This document shows, piece after piece, positions 29,273 to 40,621 of a DNA stretch of 64,000 nt; positions within the stretch are counted from its first letter, which is position 1; each line of letters starts with the position of its first letter. Both the position numbers and the translations under genes were made by a program. The notes under the pieces are model-generated. The model ran no database searches, was not told the DNA's origin, and saw only the letters and a program-made list of their open reading frames with translations. The stretch covers positions 124,001 through 188,000 of the forward strand of contig CALTDI010000005.1 in NCBI GenBank assembly GCA_943842505.1, read 5' to 3'. The stretch comes from an uncultured Pseudomonadales bacterium (GTDB lineage Bacteria > Pseudomonadota > Gammaproteobacteria > Pseudomonadales > Pseudohongiellaceae).

Positions 29273-31609
29273 TTAATCACGAGGGGGTGGTGGCGCAATG
29301 ACTTCTCTCGCTCCGTTGCTGCCCATCTCAGAAACTACGCCGGCCATTTCCATGGATTCGATCATCCTCGCTGCTCTGTTATAGCCGATACGCAACTTCC
29401 TTTGCACCGCGGAGATCGACGCCTTGCGTGACTCGGTGACGAATCTTACAGCCTCGTCATAGAGCGCATCGTCTTCTTCGCCCTCGTCCGCGCCAGAATT
29501 GTTCATGGCGCCCATGTCCAGGTCGTCGACGCTCTGGGTAATAGACTCTATATAGACCGGTTTACCCCTTTGTTTCCAATCTGCCACAACGCGGTGTACT
29601 TCTTCATCGCTGACGAAGGCACCATGGACACGAGTCGGAATACCACCACCGGGTGGGAGGAATAACATATCTCCATTACCGAGAAGCTGTTCGGCTCCGC
29701 CCTCGCCTAAGATAGTTCGCGAATCCACCTTCGATTGAACCATAAACGAAAGACGGGTTGGTATATTCGCCTTAATCAAACCGGTTAGCACATCAACCGA
29801 AGGCCTTTGTGTCGCCAGAATCAAATGAATGCCAGAGGCTCGTGCTTTCTGTGCGATGCGAGCGATCAACTCTTCGACCTTCTTGCCCACAACCATCATC
29901 ATATCGGCTAGCTCGTCGACGATCACCACAACGCAGGGCAAGGCCTCTAACTCGGGTGCTGATTGTTCTTCTTCCAATAACATAGGATCAGCTTTCCAGG
30001 TTGGGTCCATGATAGGTGCCCCAGCCTTCTTTGCATCCGTGACCTTCTTGTTAAAGCCGGCCAGGTTACGCACACCAAGGGCAGACATCAGCTTATAGCG
30101 TCGTTCCATTTCGGCAACACACCAGCGCAGACCATTGGCTGCATCTTTCATGTCGGTAATTACCGGCGTGAGTAGATGTGGTATGCCATCATAAACCGAT
30201 AGTTCCAGCATTTTCGGGTCTATCATGATTACGCGCACTTGTTCCGGCGTCGACTTGAATAACAAGCTCAATATCATCGCGTTAATACCAACGGACTTAC
30301 CCGAGCCGGTAGTACCTGCGACGAGTAGATGTGGCATCTTGGCAAGGTCGACAATGACAGGCTTGCCTACAATATCGTGGCCTAACGCCATACTGAGCGG
30401 TGAAGAGGCGCGGTCGAAATCCGGCGTGGACAATACCTGACTAAGTTGAATGACCTCACGGGTCTCATTCGGTATTTCGATACCGATGACCGTCTTGCCA
30501 GGAATCACTTCGACAACTCGCACAGAGATCACCGCCAGTGATCGAGCCAAATCCTTTGCGAGATTACTAATTCGGCTGACCTTAATGCCAGGTGCCGGCT
30601 GAACCTCGAATCGGGTAATAACTGGCCCTGGATTTACAGCCGTCACTTCGATCTCGATGCCAAAATCCTTGAGCTTCAATTCAAGAAGCTTCGACATTGC
30701 CTCTAGAGACTCTTTGGAGAAGCCAGATTCGTTAGTTTCCTGCCAGGCATCCAAGAGACCAATGGCCGGCAATTCTTTAACAGACGAGGCTGCGAACAGA
30801 GTGCCCTGTCTTTCTTTCTCGACACGTACGCTCTTTGCCGGTTTCTTCGCGGTTGGCGCCTTGATTTTGGGAGGAACCCGCTTCGCCTCTTTCTCGATAT
30901 GGATATCGAGGACTTTCTTGCGACTTTCCAGCCTATCCTTGGTAGCTCGCTCCTGCTTCCTGTCTTCCTTCCACTTCTGGAAGCGAGTCAGGGTTACGGA
31001 AACTGTATTTAAGGTAACAGCGCCAAGCTTATCTATCACGGTAAGCCAGGAGATAGTTACGGTTATGGTCAGCCCAAATAGAAACACGGCGAGTAGCAGT
31101 AACGTGCTACCCAGAGTTGCGAGGACTGGAATGCTGAGGTCTGCCACCAGAGACCCGATTACACCTCCGGCGGAAGGCAGCTCTTCCGTGATATGGAAGT
31201 GCAGTGTGGCCAAGCCACAGGCCGATATCACCAGAAGCACGAAGCCGCCCGTCTTTAGGCCAAACATAGGCCATGAAAACTCTGATTCGAGCGCGGATTC
31301 GCGAAATGAAGTGTATACCTTATAGATGAGCAAGGCCGGAAAGGCGAATGCCAGGTAGCCCAGGAGATACCAAAATATGTCCGCCAGCCATGCGCCGTAG
31401 ACCCCAACCGCGTTAGCAACCTCATCTGAAGTGCCGGTCGTAGTAAAGCCCGGATCGCTTGGTGAATAGCTTATTAGTGCGATCAGCAGAAAGAGAGCAA
31501 GCAAGGAATAAGCAATCAGCGTACCTTCTCGCACCAGACGCTGCATAACATTGCTAATTTCCGGATCTTGTCCGCTATTTTTCATGCTTGCATTTTTCAA
31601 TTTATTCAT
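29273..31609 (-). CDS. ftsK: FtsK, DNA translocase
   Basis: The 778-residue septal DNA pump has four N-terminal membrane helices (about 30-190), a short charged linker (about 210-270) and the RecA-like motor with Walker A GTTGSGKSVGINAM and Walker B VVIVDELADMMM. The C-terminal winged-helix gamma domain (ASISAVQRKLRIGYNRAARMIESME, by its ends) recognises KOPS and activates XerD. The linker is far shorter than in E. coli FtsK (1329 residues), close to the Pseudomonas and SpoIIIE size. Confidence 0.96.
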   Translation of the reverse strand: MNKLKNASMKNSGQDPEISNVMQRLVREGTLIAYSLLALFLLIALISYSPSDPGFTTTGTSDEVANAVGVYGAWLADIFWYLLGYLAFAFPALLIYKVYTSFRESALESEFSWPMFGLKTGGFVLLVISACGLATLHFHITEELPSAGGVIGSLVADLSIPVLATLGSTLLLLAVFLFGLTITVTISWLTVIDKLGAVTLNTVSVTLTRFQKWKEDRKQERATKDRLESRKKVLDIHIEKEAKRVPPKIKAPTAKKPAKSVRVEKERQGTLFAASSVKELPAIGLLDAWQETNESGFSKESLEAMSKLLELKLKDFGIEIEVTAVNPGPVITRFEVQPAPGIKVSRISNLAKDLARSLAVISVRVVEVIPGKTVIGIEIPNETREVIQLSQVLSTPDFDRASSPLSMALGHDIVGKPVIVDLAKMPHLLVAGTTGSGKSVGINAMILSLLFKSTPEQVRVIMIDPKMLELSVYDGIPHLLTPVITDMKDAANGLRWCVAEMERRYKLMSALGVRNLAGFNKKVTDAKKAGAPIMDPTWKADPMLLEEEQSAPELEALPCVVVIVDELADMMMVVGKKVEELIARIAQKARASGIHLILATQRPSVDVLTGLIKANIPTRLSFMVQSKVDSRTILGEGGAEQLLGNGDMLFLPPGGGIPTRVHGAFVSDEEVHRVVADWKQRGKPVYIESITQSVDDLDMGAMNNSGADEGEEDDALYDEAVRFVTESRKASISAVQRKLRIGYNRAARMIESMEMAGVVSEMGSNGAREVIAPPPPRD

Positions 31610-31841
31610 AGACCTACACGTAGTTTATAGCATCGTTTCGAGAATAGTCAGGAGCAGGTCACGATTTGTGCACCTTTCTTCAGGCACAAGCCGAACTAAA
31701 GTCGAAACCCATAGTAGTTTAACGGTTCCTGAGGCTCAAAATTGAGTAGAATATGCCCCGCCAAGGCTTTAAATTTGGCACTTTGCCTTCACATAACAAG
31801 TTATCGCGATTTACATAAACGTGCGCTGAACAAGCACCTGA

Positions 31842-32819
<978 letters not shown>

Positions 32820-32842
32820 GCTGCGAGGAAACACCTAAACAG

Positions 32843-33547
32843 ATGCCGCTGCCCTGGCTAGATCCAGCAGACACGCATTTTCCGGACATCAGTCTTGCGC
32901 TGGATGACCCCAATGGCCTTCTGGCGGTGGGAGGCGATCTGAGCCCTGAGCGTCTGCTGGCCGCGTATGGCAAGGGCATCTTCCCGTGGTTTGAAGAGGG
33001 TCAGCCCATACTCTGGTGGTCTCCAGACCCGCGCATGGTGCTATTCCCGGAAGATTTGCGAATAAGTAAAAGCCTACAGAAAGCACTAAACCAGTCTCCT
33101 TATGAGGTCACCATGGACACGGCATTTGCGCAGGTTATGGCCTGTTGTGCCGAGCCGCGAGGAGATTCGCCAGGCACTTGGATAACCGATGAGATGCGTG
33201 CCGCCTATACCCAATTGTTTGAAGACGGCCATGCGCATTCGGTTGAGGTTTGGTGCGAAGAGCGACTCGTAGGTGGGCTCTATGGCATTGCCATCGGTCG
33301 GATTTTCTTCGGCGAGTCTATGTTTAGCTTTGAAAGTAATACATCGAAAATTGCGCTGGTGAATCTTGTAAAGCAGCTGCAGCAGTGGAACTATAAACTT
33401 ATCGACTGTCAGGTTAGCAGCGAACACTTGGAGACCTTAGGTGCCATCGAGATAAGTCGCGATGAGTTTGCTGAACAGTTGCGGGAACTGCTACCTCAGC
33501 AAGGCATGGTGGGACCCTGGAATTTACGTGTTAACGCTAAAAGATAG
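32843..33547 (+). CDS. aat: Leucyl/phenylalanyl-tRNA--protein transferase
   Basis: Aat adds Leu or Phe to proteins with N-terminal Lys or Arg, marking them for ClpS-ClpAP. The 234-residue protein shows WFPDxxxAL-like opening blocks (DPNGLLAVGGDLSPERLLAAY), the GIFPWF motif, WWSPDPRMVL, and GRIFFGESMFS with SxxSK-type core residues. Its two partners, clpS and clpA, lie 2-4 kb downstream. bpt starts 12 bp later. Confidence 0.95.
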   Translation: MPLPWLDPADTHFPDISLALDDPNGLLAVGGDLSPERLLAAYGKGIFPWFEEGQPILWWSPDPRMVLFPEDLRISKSLQKALNQSPYEVTMDTAFAQVMACCAEPRGDSPGTWITDEMRAAYTQLFEDGHAHSVEVWCEERLVGGLYGIAIGRIFFGESMFSFESNTSKIALVNLVKQLQQWNYKLIDCQVSSEHLETLGAIEISRDEFAEQLRELLPQQGMVGPWNLRVNAKR

Positions 33548-33559
33548 TCAAAAATAGAT

Positions 33560-34279
33560 ATGAATTCGAAACCCAAAGTTAGCGATACAATTCGACTGTT
33601 TCGCACCTCCGACCACCCTTGTAGCTATAAGGCGCAGGAGACCGCCGCCACTGTTTTCGTTGATCCAGAATTGACAATCGACCAGAAATTGAACACTCGA
33701 TTAAGTGAGTTAGGCTACCGGCGCAGCGGGGCACATCTGTATAGGCCGGACTGTGAAAACTGCCATGCCTGTATTTCTTGTCGCCTACCCGTACAAAACT
33801 ACAAACGGCACAAGCGATTTCAAAGAATTTGGAATCGAAACACCGATTTGCGGGTAATCGAGCACTCTACCCTGGAAGGCGATGAAGCCTTCCTGCTTTA
33901 TCAGAGCTATATTGCAAAGCGACACAGAGACGGCGACATGTACCCGGCAACAGCGGAGCAGTTCGATGCCTTCATTCGCAGCAATGTAGAGGGTGGGCGT
34001 TATTATGGCTTCTATCTAAAACAAAAACTAATAGTCGTTGCCGTAAGCGACATCCTAACTTCCGGGCTTTCGGCGGTATATACCTTCTTCGACCCTGCAC
34101 AGGAAAAGCGATCTCTGGGCAACTATGCCATTCTATGGCAAATCGAGCAGGCCCGGTCTCTCGGATTAGACTATCTCTATCTGGGCTACTGGATCAAAGG
34201 CTGCGCCAAGATGGAGTATAAGATCGCATACAGGCCGTTAGAAATGCTGGTTGAAGGTAAGTGGATACTCATAAACTAG
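33560..34279 (+). CDS. bpt: Bpt, aspartate/glutamate leucyltransferase
   Basis: The 239-residue ATE1-like protein conjugates Leu to N-terminal Asp or Glu, extending the bacterial N-degron pathway. The N-terminal Cys cluster (HPCSYK, DCENCHACISCRLPV) and the C-terminal GYWIKGCAKMEYKIAYRPLEML block identify the family. It is often labelled arginyltransferase (ate) in databases. It immediately follows aat, giving the cell both N-end-rule transferases beside ClpAS. Confidence 0.92.
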   Translation: MNSKPKVSDTIRLFRTSDHPCSYKAQETAATVFVDPELTIDQKLNTRLSELGYRRSGAHLYRPDCENCHACISCRLPVQNYKRHKRFQRIWNRNTDLRVIEHSTLEGDEAFLLYQSYIAKRHRDGDMYPATAEQFDAFIRSNVEGGRYYGFYLKQKLIVVAVSDILTSGLSAVYTFFDPAQEKRSLGNYAILWQIEQARSLGLDYLYLGYWIKGCAKMEYKIAYRPLEMLVEGKWILIN

Positions 34280-34373
34280 CTGTTAGCGTTGGGAGGAGCA
34301 GCGCCTACATCTTTGCTTATCTCGGGAAAATACGGCACAATGCGGCCGCGAATAAATACATTGAGGCTAGCTA

Positions 34374-34592
34374 ATGGCGAAAGAAGATCAAATTGAAATG
34401 GAAGGCGAGGTCGTCGACACCCTTCCTAATACTATGTTTCGTGTAAAACTGGAAAACGGGCACATCGTGACTGCGCATATTTCCGGCAAGATGCGCAAGA
34501 ACTACATCCGAATTCTAACCGGCGACCAGGTTCGCGTTGAGCTTACTCCCTACGACCTAAGTAAAGGCCGCATTACCTATCGCGCTCGCTAG
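34374..34592 (+). CDS. infA: Translation initiation factor IF-1
   Basis: The 72-residue S1-fold (OB) protein binds the ribosomal A site during initiation. The sequence [19 protein letters not shown] and [20 protein letters not shown] is canonical. Its stop overlaps the stop of clpA (convergent) by 4 nt, so the two transcripts overlap at their 3' ends. Confidence 0.98.
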   Translation: MAKEDQIEMEGEVVDTLPNTMFRVKLENGHIVTAHISGKMRKNYIRILTGDQVRVELTPYDLSKGRITYRAR

Positions 34593-36883
34593 TTTTTAGC
34601 CGGAGTTAACTCCTTCTTTTCCTGTGGTTTTCTCTCACTGATAGTCAAAACTAGCTCGGCATTCTTACAGCTGACCTGAACGTCTCCACCGTTGGCTGAT
34701 AATTTTCCGAATAAGATATCTTCGGCCAATTCCTTCTTCAGCTTCTCTTGGATAAGTCTAGCCATAGGTCTTGCACCCATGGATTCGCTATAGCCATGTT
34801 CGACGAACCAATCGACCGCGCTGTCATCGACGTTTAGCAATACCTTCTTCTCATCGAGTTGTACCTGTAAATCGACAAGAAATTTGTCAACAACGGTACG
34901 GATAGTTTCTTTGGTTAAGGCACCGAACTGAATGATCCCATCCAGCCTGTTTCTGAACTCAGGCGTAAAGGCTTTCTTAATTATTTCCATGCCGTCTGTG
35001 GCGTGATCTTGTTCTGTAAAACCTATAGACGAGCGTGCCATTTCTTGCGCACCCGCATTCGTAGTCATGATTAGTATCACATTTCTAAAATCCGCATGGC
35101 GCCCGTTATTATCTGTTAGGGTGCCGTGATCCATCACCTGAAGCAATAAGTTAAAAACATCGGGATGCGCTTTCTCGATCTCATCCAATAGCAATACACA
35201 GTGTGGGTTCTTGCTAACCGCCTCGGTAAGCAAGCCGCCTTGATCGAAGCCAACATAGCCTGGAGGCGCGCCTATCAAACGCGAAACTGTATGCCGCTCC
35301 ATATACTCAGACATATCGAAGCGCAATAACTCGATACCCATAATTTTCGCAAGCTGCCGGCTTACCTCAGTCTTACCGACACCGGTAGGGCCGGAGAAAA
35401 GAAATGAACCTATAGGTTTTTCACCATCGTTCAATCCGGCTCGGGATAATTTTATAGCCGTAGCCAATGACTCGATAGCATGGTCTTGTCCAAAAACTAC
35501 CATCTTAAGATTCGGCTCGATATTTTTAAGTGATTCTACATCTGAACTCGAAACATGTTTTGGAGGAATGCGCGCTATTGCAGCAACCACTTTTTCCATG
35601 TCAGTAACCTGAATAAGTTTCTTGCGCTTACTGCTGGGCTGCAAACGTTGATAGGCTCCTGCCTCATCAATCACATCGATAGCTTTGTCCGGCATAAAGC
35701 GATCATTGATATAACGCCCTGCTAATTCGGATGCGGCCTTCAGGGCCTTATCGCTATAGCGAAGATCATGATGCTCTTCGAATCTAGACTTAAGCCCTTT
35801 CAGAATTTTATAGGTAGTATCTACATCGGGCTCATCGACATCGATTTTCTGGAAGCGTCGGGACAAGGCGCGATCTTTCTCGAAGATGCCTCTGTATTCC
35901 TGATAGGTAGTTGACCCGATGCAACGCAGATTGCTCGATGTAAGAACTGGTTTTAGTAAGTTAGATGCATCCATGACGCCGCCGGATGCAGCGCCGGCTC
36001 CGATAATGGTATGAATCTCATCGATAAAAAGAATTGCGTGCGGATTCTTCTTTAACTCGCCCAATAATGCCTTAAATCTTTTCTCAAAGTCGCCGCGGTA
36101 TTTAGTCCCCGCCAATAGTGCGCCAAGATCCAGAGAATAGATAACACTGCCCAAGAGTACCTCTGGCACATTGCCCTCTACGATGAGTTTCGCCAAACCT
36201 TCAGCGACGGCTGTCTTGCCTACACCCGATTCGCCCACCAGTAATGGATTATTTTTTCTGCGACGAGAAAGCACCTGCACTACACGAGTAACCTCCTCCT
36301 CTCTACCGATAAGCGGATCAATCCGACCCTGCTCCGCTTCCGCGTTTAAGTTTGTGGCAAAGCTATCCAATGGGTTGCTTGCGCTATCTGCCGCTGCCTC
36401 CTCGTCCAGTTGTTCGGGAGGCACATCTCGCTCACCTTCATGACCAGGGATTTTTGAGATGCCGTGTGTAATATAGTTCACTATATCGATGCGGGCGATA
36501 TCCTGTTGGCGCAAGAAATAGACGGCCTGTGATTCTTGCTCACTAAAGATTGCAACAAGTACATTAGCGCCAGTTACTTCTCTCTTTCCGGAAGACTGCA
36601 CATGAAATACCGCGCGCTGCAGCACGCGCTGAAAACCTAAGGTTGGTTGAGTCTCGCGGTTCTCTTCGGTCTCAGGAATTAAAGGTGTCGTCGCATCTAC
36701 AAAATCGACTAGCTCGCCGCGCAGGCGACCTAGGTCGCAGTCACATGCTACTAACACGCTTGCAGCCACCTCGTTGTCCAACAGCGAGAGCAGCAAATGC
36801 TCGACTGTCATGAATTCATGGCGCTTTTTACGAGCGCTTCTGAACGCTTCGCTTAGTGTTACTTCTAAATCTTTGCTTAACAT
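34589..36883 (-). CDS. clpA: ClpA, ATP-dependent Clp protease ATPase subunit
   Basis: The 764-residue double AAA+ unfoldase works with ClpP. The N-domain (1-145) binds ClpS. D1 Walker A is [15 protein letters not shown] and Walker [12 protein letters not shown]2 has [15 protein letters not shown] and [15 protein letters not shown]. The ClpP-docking loop carries SSIGFTEQ, an IGF tripeptide where E. coli has IGL. clpS lies 138 bp upstream on the same strand with its own likely promoter region. Confidence 0.96.
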   Translation of the reverse strand: MLSKDLEVTLSEAFRSARKKRHEFMTVEHLLLSLLDNEVAASVLVACDCDLGRLRGELVDFVDATTPLIPETEENRETQPTLGFQRVLQRAVFHVQSSGKREVTGANVLVAIFSEQESQAVYFLRQQDIARIDIVNYITHGISKIPGHEGERDVPPEQLDEEAAADSASNPLDSFATNLNAEAEQGRIDPLIGREEEVTRVVQVLSRRRKNNPLLVGESGVGKTAVAEGLAKLIVEGNVPEVLLGSVIYSLDLGALLAGTKYRGDFEKRFKALLGELKKNPHAILFIDEIHTIIGAGAASGGVMDASNLLKPVLTSSNLRCIGSTTYQEYRGIFEKDRALSRRFQKIDVDEPDVDTTYKILKGLKSRFEEHHDLRYSDKALKAASELAGRYINDRFMPDKAIDVIDEAGAYQRLQPSSKRKKLIQVTDMEKVVAAIARIPPKHVSSSDVESLKNIEPNLKMVVFGQDHAIESLATAIKLSRAGLNDGEKPIGSFLFSGPTGVGKTEVSRQLAKIMGIELLRFDMSEYMERHTVSRLIGAPPGYVGFDQGGLLTEAVSKNPHCVLLLDEIEKAHPDVFNLLLQVMDHGTLTDNNGRHADFRNVILIMTTNAGAQEMARSSIGFTEQDHATDGMEIIKKAFTPEFRNRLDGIIQFGALTKETIRTVVDKFLVDLQVQLDEKKVLLNVDDSAVDWFVEHGYSESMGARPMARLIQEKLKKELAEDILFGKLSANGGDVQVSCKNAELVLTISERKPQEKKELTPAKN

Positions 36884-37021
36884 AATTGCCCTTTGGCTAA
36901 CTTTCTAGTTGACCGTAAAGAATAAAAATCGAAACGGACCAATCCAAATTTTGTGTATTTACCCTGTCTTTAACAGTCTCTTTATCTGTAATTCAAAGGC
37001 TCTTTTTAACTGTGTCGCTAG

Positions 37022-37417
37022 TTAACTGTCTATCTCTACCGAACAGAGCAATGGCTGTTCACATTCTCGAGCATATTCATTAACCTGCGCTGCTTTTGTT
37101 TCGGCAACGTCCTTTCCAAATACACCACACACTCCCTTACCCTCGGTGTGGACTTTCAACATAATCTGTGTCGCTTTCTCAACATTCAAGGCGAAGAATG
37201 AGCATAGCACTTCGACAACGAAGTCCATTGGGGTGTAGTCGTCATTTATTAACACGACTTTGTACAACGGCGGCTTCTGCAATTTAGGTTTTTCGGTAAT
37301 TGCGGCGAAACCAGAATCGTGGTCGATTCGTTCATCGTTACCGTCGTCCGAATTATTTGGCCCCGGTAAGCCTGTCGACATTCGTAGTGGAATCATTTCT
37401 AGGTCTTTCTCACTCAT
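37022..37417 (-). CDS. clpS: ClpS, Clp protease adaptor
   Basis: The 131-residue adaptor delivers N-degron substrates to ClpA. The core is [20 protein letters not shown] (with the DDYTPM substrate pocket), then [21 protein letters not shown]. The N-terminal tail is about 45 residues, long for ClpS (E. coli has about 25), with internal Met codons at positions 8 and 13 as alternative starts. The tail is the part that blocks ClpA on other substrates. It is divergent from cspD. Confidence 0.94.
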   Translation of the reverse strand: MSEKDLEMIPLRMSTGLPGPNNSDDGNDERIDHDSGFAAITEKPKLQKPPLYKVVLINDDYTPMDFVVEVLCSFFALNVEKATQIMLKVHTEGKGVCGVFGKDVAETKAAQVNEYARECEQPLLCSVEIDS

Positions 37418-37595
37418 AACATTTAATTATTCGATCAGCCTCAGGAGGTTCTGGCCATATATTGGCCCTTTTCGCGGAGTATCTGCCTAATCATGCATGC
37501 TCCCCGAAGGCCTCTAGTATACAGTTAAATTGGGCCTTCTCCTCCATTTTCAAGGCCTTCATAGGGCCTGCTTTCGCTAATTCGGGGCCGCTTTT

Positions 37596-37624
37596 TTGAC
37601 ATTGACGAATCATTCCTGTATAGA
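37596..37624 (+). promoter_or_regulatory. Sigma-70 promoter for the cold-shock-like gene
   Basis: A perfect -35 TTGACA (37596-37601), 17-bp spacer, and TATAGA (37619-37624). It lies 65 bp before the ATG at 37689, leaving a 5' leader of roughly 58 nt. A good consensus match. Confidence 0.7.
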
Positions 37625-37688
37625 TTTTGTTGGGTCATAAGCCTCGAAGTAAAAAAATAAAAAATAATAAGAAGTACGGAGTTCGCTC

Positions 37689-38009
37689 ATGAGTACCGGG
37701 CAAGTTAAGTGGTTCAACAACGCAAAAGGGTTTGGCTTTATTTTGCCCGATGAAGGGGGTGAAGATTTATTCGCGCACTACTCCGCCATCGGCATGGAAG
37801 GTTATAAAACCTTGAAGGCCGGACAGCTAGTCTCGTTCGATACGATCGAAGGTCCCAAGGGATTGCATGCGGCGAATATTCATGCCGTCGATGATGCCCC
37901 CGCCCCAAATAGCGATCAGGCAAGCCCTGAACAGGATTCTGATTCCAGCTCTGCCGCAGCTGCCAATGACGTGGCAACACCTGCGATGGAAGATGAGCTG
38001 GCAACTTAG
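37689..38009 (+). CDS. cspD: CspD-like cold-shock domain protein
   Basis: The 106-residue protein has an N-terminal cold-shock OB fold (1-67) with RNP1 KGFGFI and an RNP2-like DLFAHYSAI. The rest is a low-complexity acidic tail rich in Ser, Ala, Asp and Glu. Position beside clpS-clpA is the typical cspD locus. In E. coli CspD is a ssDNA/RNA-binding replication inhibitor of stationary phase. The tail is longer than in E. coli CspD (74 residues). Confidence 0.88.
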   Translation: MSTGQVKWFNNAKGFGFILPDEGGEDLFAHYSAIGMEGYKTLKAGQLVSFDTIEGPKGLHAANIHAVDDAPAPNSDQASPEQDSDSSSAAAANDVATPAMEDELAT

Positions 38010-38199
38010 GATGAACAGGCCGAAGTAATCAGGCCTACTGATGTAGGCTCCCGGCTTTCAGGCGCATGATGCCTTGAAGGAGTTGGGAGCGCGATTGATG
38101 CTCACGCATCTCGTGGCATTCTGGAGGTCATTCGAACCACCGGCAGGTATTTATCTGCGCCAAGCTTAAGCCTCCCCCAATTTTACCGATACAAGCCTC

Positions 38200-38739
38200 A
38201 TGCCCCAGATAATGCTGTTCAATAAGCCTTTCTCCATTTTATCCCAATTCACATCGGAGCCACCTCACCGCACGCTTGCCGAATACATAACAAGAAAGGG
38301 GTTCTATGCCGCGGGCAGATTGGACAAAGACTCCGAGGGATTATTGATCCTGACCAACGATGGTAAATTGCAACAGAAGATAAGCAATCCCAAATACGGG
38401 AAGTTCAAGACCTATCTAGTACAAGTCGAAGGAGACCTGAGTGAGGGCGCACTCGACGCTCTGCGTCAGGGAGTCGATCTTAAGGATGGCCCTACCAGGC
38501 CCGCAGAGGCTAGACATATAGCCGAGCCCATACTCTGGGATCGCAACCCGCCCATCAGAGAGCGTCAACAAATCCCTACAAGCTGGCTGGAACTATCAAT
38601 ATCCGAGGGTCGCAACCGGCAGGTTCGGCGCATGACGGCGGCGACGGGGTTTCCTACACTGCGCCTTATCCGCATCAAGATTGACCAATGGGAACTAGGA
38701 GATCTACAGCCGGGGGAAAGCAAGATTATCGAGGTCTAG
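38200..38739 (+). CDS. rluE: RluE-type 23S rRNA pseudouridine synthase
   Basis: The 179-residue RsuA/RluB-E-family enzyme lacks an S4 domain, as RluE does. The catalytic Asp is in AAGRLDKDSEGLLILTNDG. The C-terminal part has SISEGRNRQVRRMTAATGFPTLRL. E. coli RluE modifies U2457 of 23S rRNA. It ends 1 bp before the convergent moaE stop. Confidence 0.92.
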   Translation: MPQIMLFNKPFSILSQFTSEPPHRTLAEYITRKGFYAAGRLDKDSEGLLILTNDGKLQQKISNPKYGKFKTYLVQVEGDLSEGALDALRQGVDLKDGPTRPAEARHIAEPILWDRNPPIRERQQIPTSWLELSISEGRNRQVRRMTAATGFPTLRLIRIKIDQWELGDLQPGESKIIEV

Positions 38740-38740
38740 A

Positions 38741-39214
38741 CTAGGAATCCTGCCAGCGGTCTATCGCAGCCTTATCCGAATCTCTGGATTCGACCCAGAC
38801 ACTGCTGGTTGCGGTTTTTTGCTGCTTCCAGAACGGCGCCTTGCTCTTCAGGTAATCCATGATGAATTCGGCAGCCTCGAAAGCCGCATGCCGATGCGCG
38901 CTAGCCGTAGCTACCAACACAATCTGATCCTTTCCATGTAACTCGCCTACCCTGTGGATGATTCTTGTGGCCAGCAACGGCCATTTCGCTTCGGCTTGCT
39001 GCTGGATCTCCTGCAGGCATTTCTCGGTCATCCCAGGGTAATGCTCCAGAAACAACGAGCGAACCGATGCAGACTCAGAGCCTTCTGCAGACACGTCATA
39101 AATCTCACGCACTAGGCCGGTAAACGTAACGATAGCGCCAGCATCTCCAGCGCGATGGCGTAGAGCCGCATACTCATCGGCAATCGAAAAATCTTGATTT
39201 TGGATGCTAATCAT
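38741..39214 (-). CDS. moaE: MoaE, molybdopterin synthase catalytic subunit
   Basis: MoaE (157 residues) inserts two sulfurs from MoaD-thiocarboxylate into cyclic pyranopterin monophosphate. The sequence has GAIVTFTGLVREI near the N-terminus, IHRVGELHGKDQIVLVATASAHRHAAFEA (by its ends), and YLKSKAPFWKQ with the active-site Lys. It is last in a moaC-moaD-moaE cluster with gaps of 5-6 bp. moaA and moaB are not in the window. Confidence 0.95.
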   Translation of the reverse strand: MISIQNQDFSIADEYAALRHRAGDAGAIVTFTGLVREIYDVSAEGSESASVRSLFLEHYPGMTEKCLQEIQQQAEAKWPLLATRIIHRVGELHGKDQIVLVATASAHRHAAFEAAEFIMDYLKSKAPFWKQQKTATSSVWVESRDSDKAAIDRWQDS

Positions 39215-39220
39215 ATGTCA

Positions 39221-39475
39221 TTAGCCACCGGTCATGGGGGGAAAGAAGGCAACTTCGTCATTCTCTGAAAGCGGATGATCAAGATCGACCACGGTCTGAT
39301 TTACGGCGGCCAATACCTTATTCTGCGCGCTAAAAACCCTTTGAAAGCTGGGGTTTACACTCAATAGATGATCTATAAGGTCTTGTACGGAGCCCACCTT
39401 AGCCGGCAGCTCGAGTTCTTCCTCGCTGCGCCCCAGAGTCTCACGAATGCTGGCAAAATATTGAATATGTAGCAT
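39221..39475 (-). CDS. moaD: MoaD, molybdopterin synthase sulfur carrier
   Basis: The 84-residue ubiquitin-fold protein ends in the required Gly-Gly (EVAFFPPMTGG). The terminus is adenylated by MoeB and thiocarboxylated before docking into MoaE. Its length and its position between moaC and moaE are typical. Confidence 0.95.
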   Translation of the reverse strand: MLHIQYFASIRETLGRSEEELELPAKVGSVQDLIDHLLSVNPSFQRVFSAQNKVLAAVNQTVVDLDHPLSENDEVAFFPPMTGG

Positions 39476-39480
39476 AGGCG

Positions 39481-39966
39481 CTATACCGATTCCGAGCGTT
39501 GGTAGTGGCCGCTATTGCCGCCAAGCTTCTCTTTCAGGCAGATGGCCTCAATGACCATATTCTTATCTACGGCTTTACACATATCGTAGATTGTCAGCGC
39601 CGCCACGGAAACTGCTGTCAGAGCCTCCATCTCAACCCCGGTTTGCCCGTTCACCTTGCAGGTAGCCTCAATCAAGACGCAGTTCTGAGCACTATCTAAC
39701 TCCAGGGCGACGTCTACCGACGTCAACAGCAGAGGGTGACAAAGCGGGATTAGTCCAGAGCAGCTCTTGGCCGCTTGTATGCCAGCTATACGGGCAATGG
39801 CAATCACATCGCCCTTCTTGTGGCCGCCCGCGGCGATCAAGGCTAGTGTTTCGCTTGCCATACGTATGCTACCACTCGCCGTCGCTATACGGTGCGTGGA
39901 CTGTTTTTCTCCGACATCCACCATCTTGGCGTTGCCCTTGCTATCAATATGGGTCAGTTTGCTCAT
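39481..39966 (-). CDS. moaC: MoaC, cyclic pyranopterin monophosphate synthase
   Basis: MoaC turns 3',8-cyclo-GTP into cPMP. I start at ATG 39966 (161 residues, [18 protein letters not shown]), matching the E. coli length; an in-frame ATG at 40002 adds 12 residues. Conserved blocks are [15 protein letters not shown] with active-site His, and [26 protein letters not shown] (by its ends). I looked for but did not see a molybdenum-cofactor riboswitch in the roughly 130 bp upstream. Confidence 0.95.
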   Translation of the reverse strand: MSKLTHIDSKGNAKMVDVGEKQSTHRIATASGSIRMASETLALIAAGGHKKGDVIAIARIAGIQAAKSCSGLIPLCHPLLLTSVDVALELDSAQNCVLIEATCKVNGQTGVEMEALTAVSVAALTIYDMCKAVDKNMVIEAICLKEKLGGNSGHYQRSESV

Positions 39967-40134
39967 AGTCTCTAAACCGCTGTGTGATTCCTCATTATCC
40001 ATGTTTCTGCCAGCGAGCTAAAGAGCAAAGCTTAAGCGAGCATTTAAATTTCATAGCTAGAGCATTGATCGCGAAGGCTTTTAGCAGCTAGCATTAGCCC
40101 TTTTCTAAATCTGAGCAAACCAGGCCCTCTTACT

Positions 40135-40578
40135 ATGTACGAACTTCCTCATATAACGGTGGCCACAATTGTGGAGCGCGATGGTAAATTCTTAATGGTG
40201 AGAGAGAATTCCGGTGGCCGCCTCGTCTATAATCAACCTGCCGGCCATGTTGAGCCAAGCGAAACGCTATTCGACGCCGCATTGAGAGAAACTCTTGAAG
40301 AAACCGCATGGCGCGTCGAACTCAAACAACTATTGGGCATTTATCAGTATACCTCTGCTGAAAACGGTATTACCTATATTCGCCACTGCTTTATCGCCAA
40401 AGCAATAGAACCAAGAACGGAACGAAACCTCGACCCGGACATACTCGAGGCAAAGTGGCTGACTCTGAAAGAGTTAGAAGACTTTGAATCTGAGCTGCGC
40501 AGCCCTCTGGTGCTCAAAGTTATTCGAGACTATCTGAGTGGCGTGAACTTTCCACTCAGTGTTGTACAGCTGCCCTAA
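40135..40578 (+). CDS. nudJ: NudJ-like Nudix phosphatase
   Basis: The 147-residue Nudix hydrolase has the box GHVEPSETLFDAALRETLEETAW (Gx5Ex7REUxEE pattern) at about 40-60. NudJ from E. coli hydrolyses HMP-PP and nucleotide tri/diphosphates. The location just before mnmA is conserved in enterics and Pseudomonas, supporting the assignment over other Nudix subfamilies. Confidence 0.87.
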   Translation: MYELPHITVATIVERDGKFLMVRENSGGRLVYNQPAGHVEPSETLFDAALRETLEETAWRVELKQLLGIYQYTSAENGITYIRHCFIAKAIEPRTERNLDPDILEAKWLTLKELEDFESELRSPLVLKVIRDYLSGVNFPLSVVQLP

Positions 40579-40621
40579 ACTAACAGTGCGCATTATTGAG
40601 CTAAACATAAGCAGATAAATC

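Noticed and set aside
39967..40134. Molybdenum-cofactor riboswitch before moaC
   Set aside because: I could not find the conserved helices or core sequence in the region upstream.
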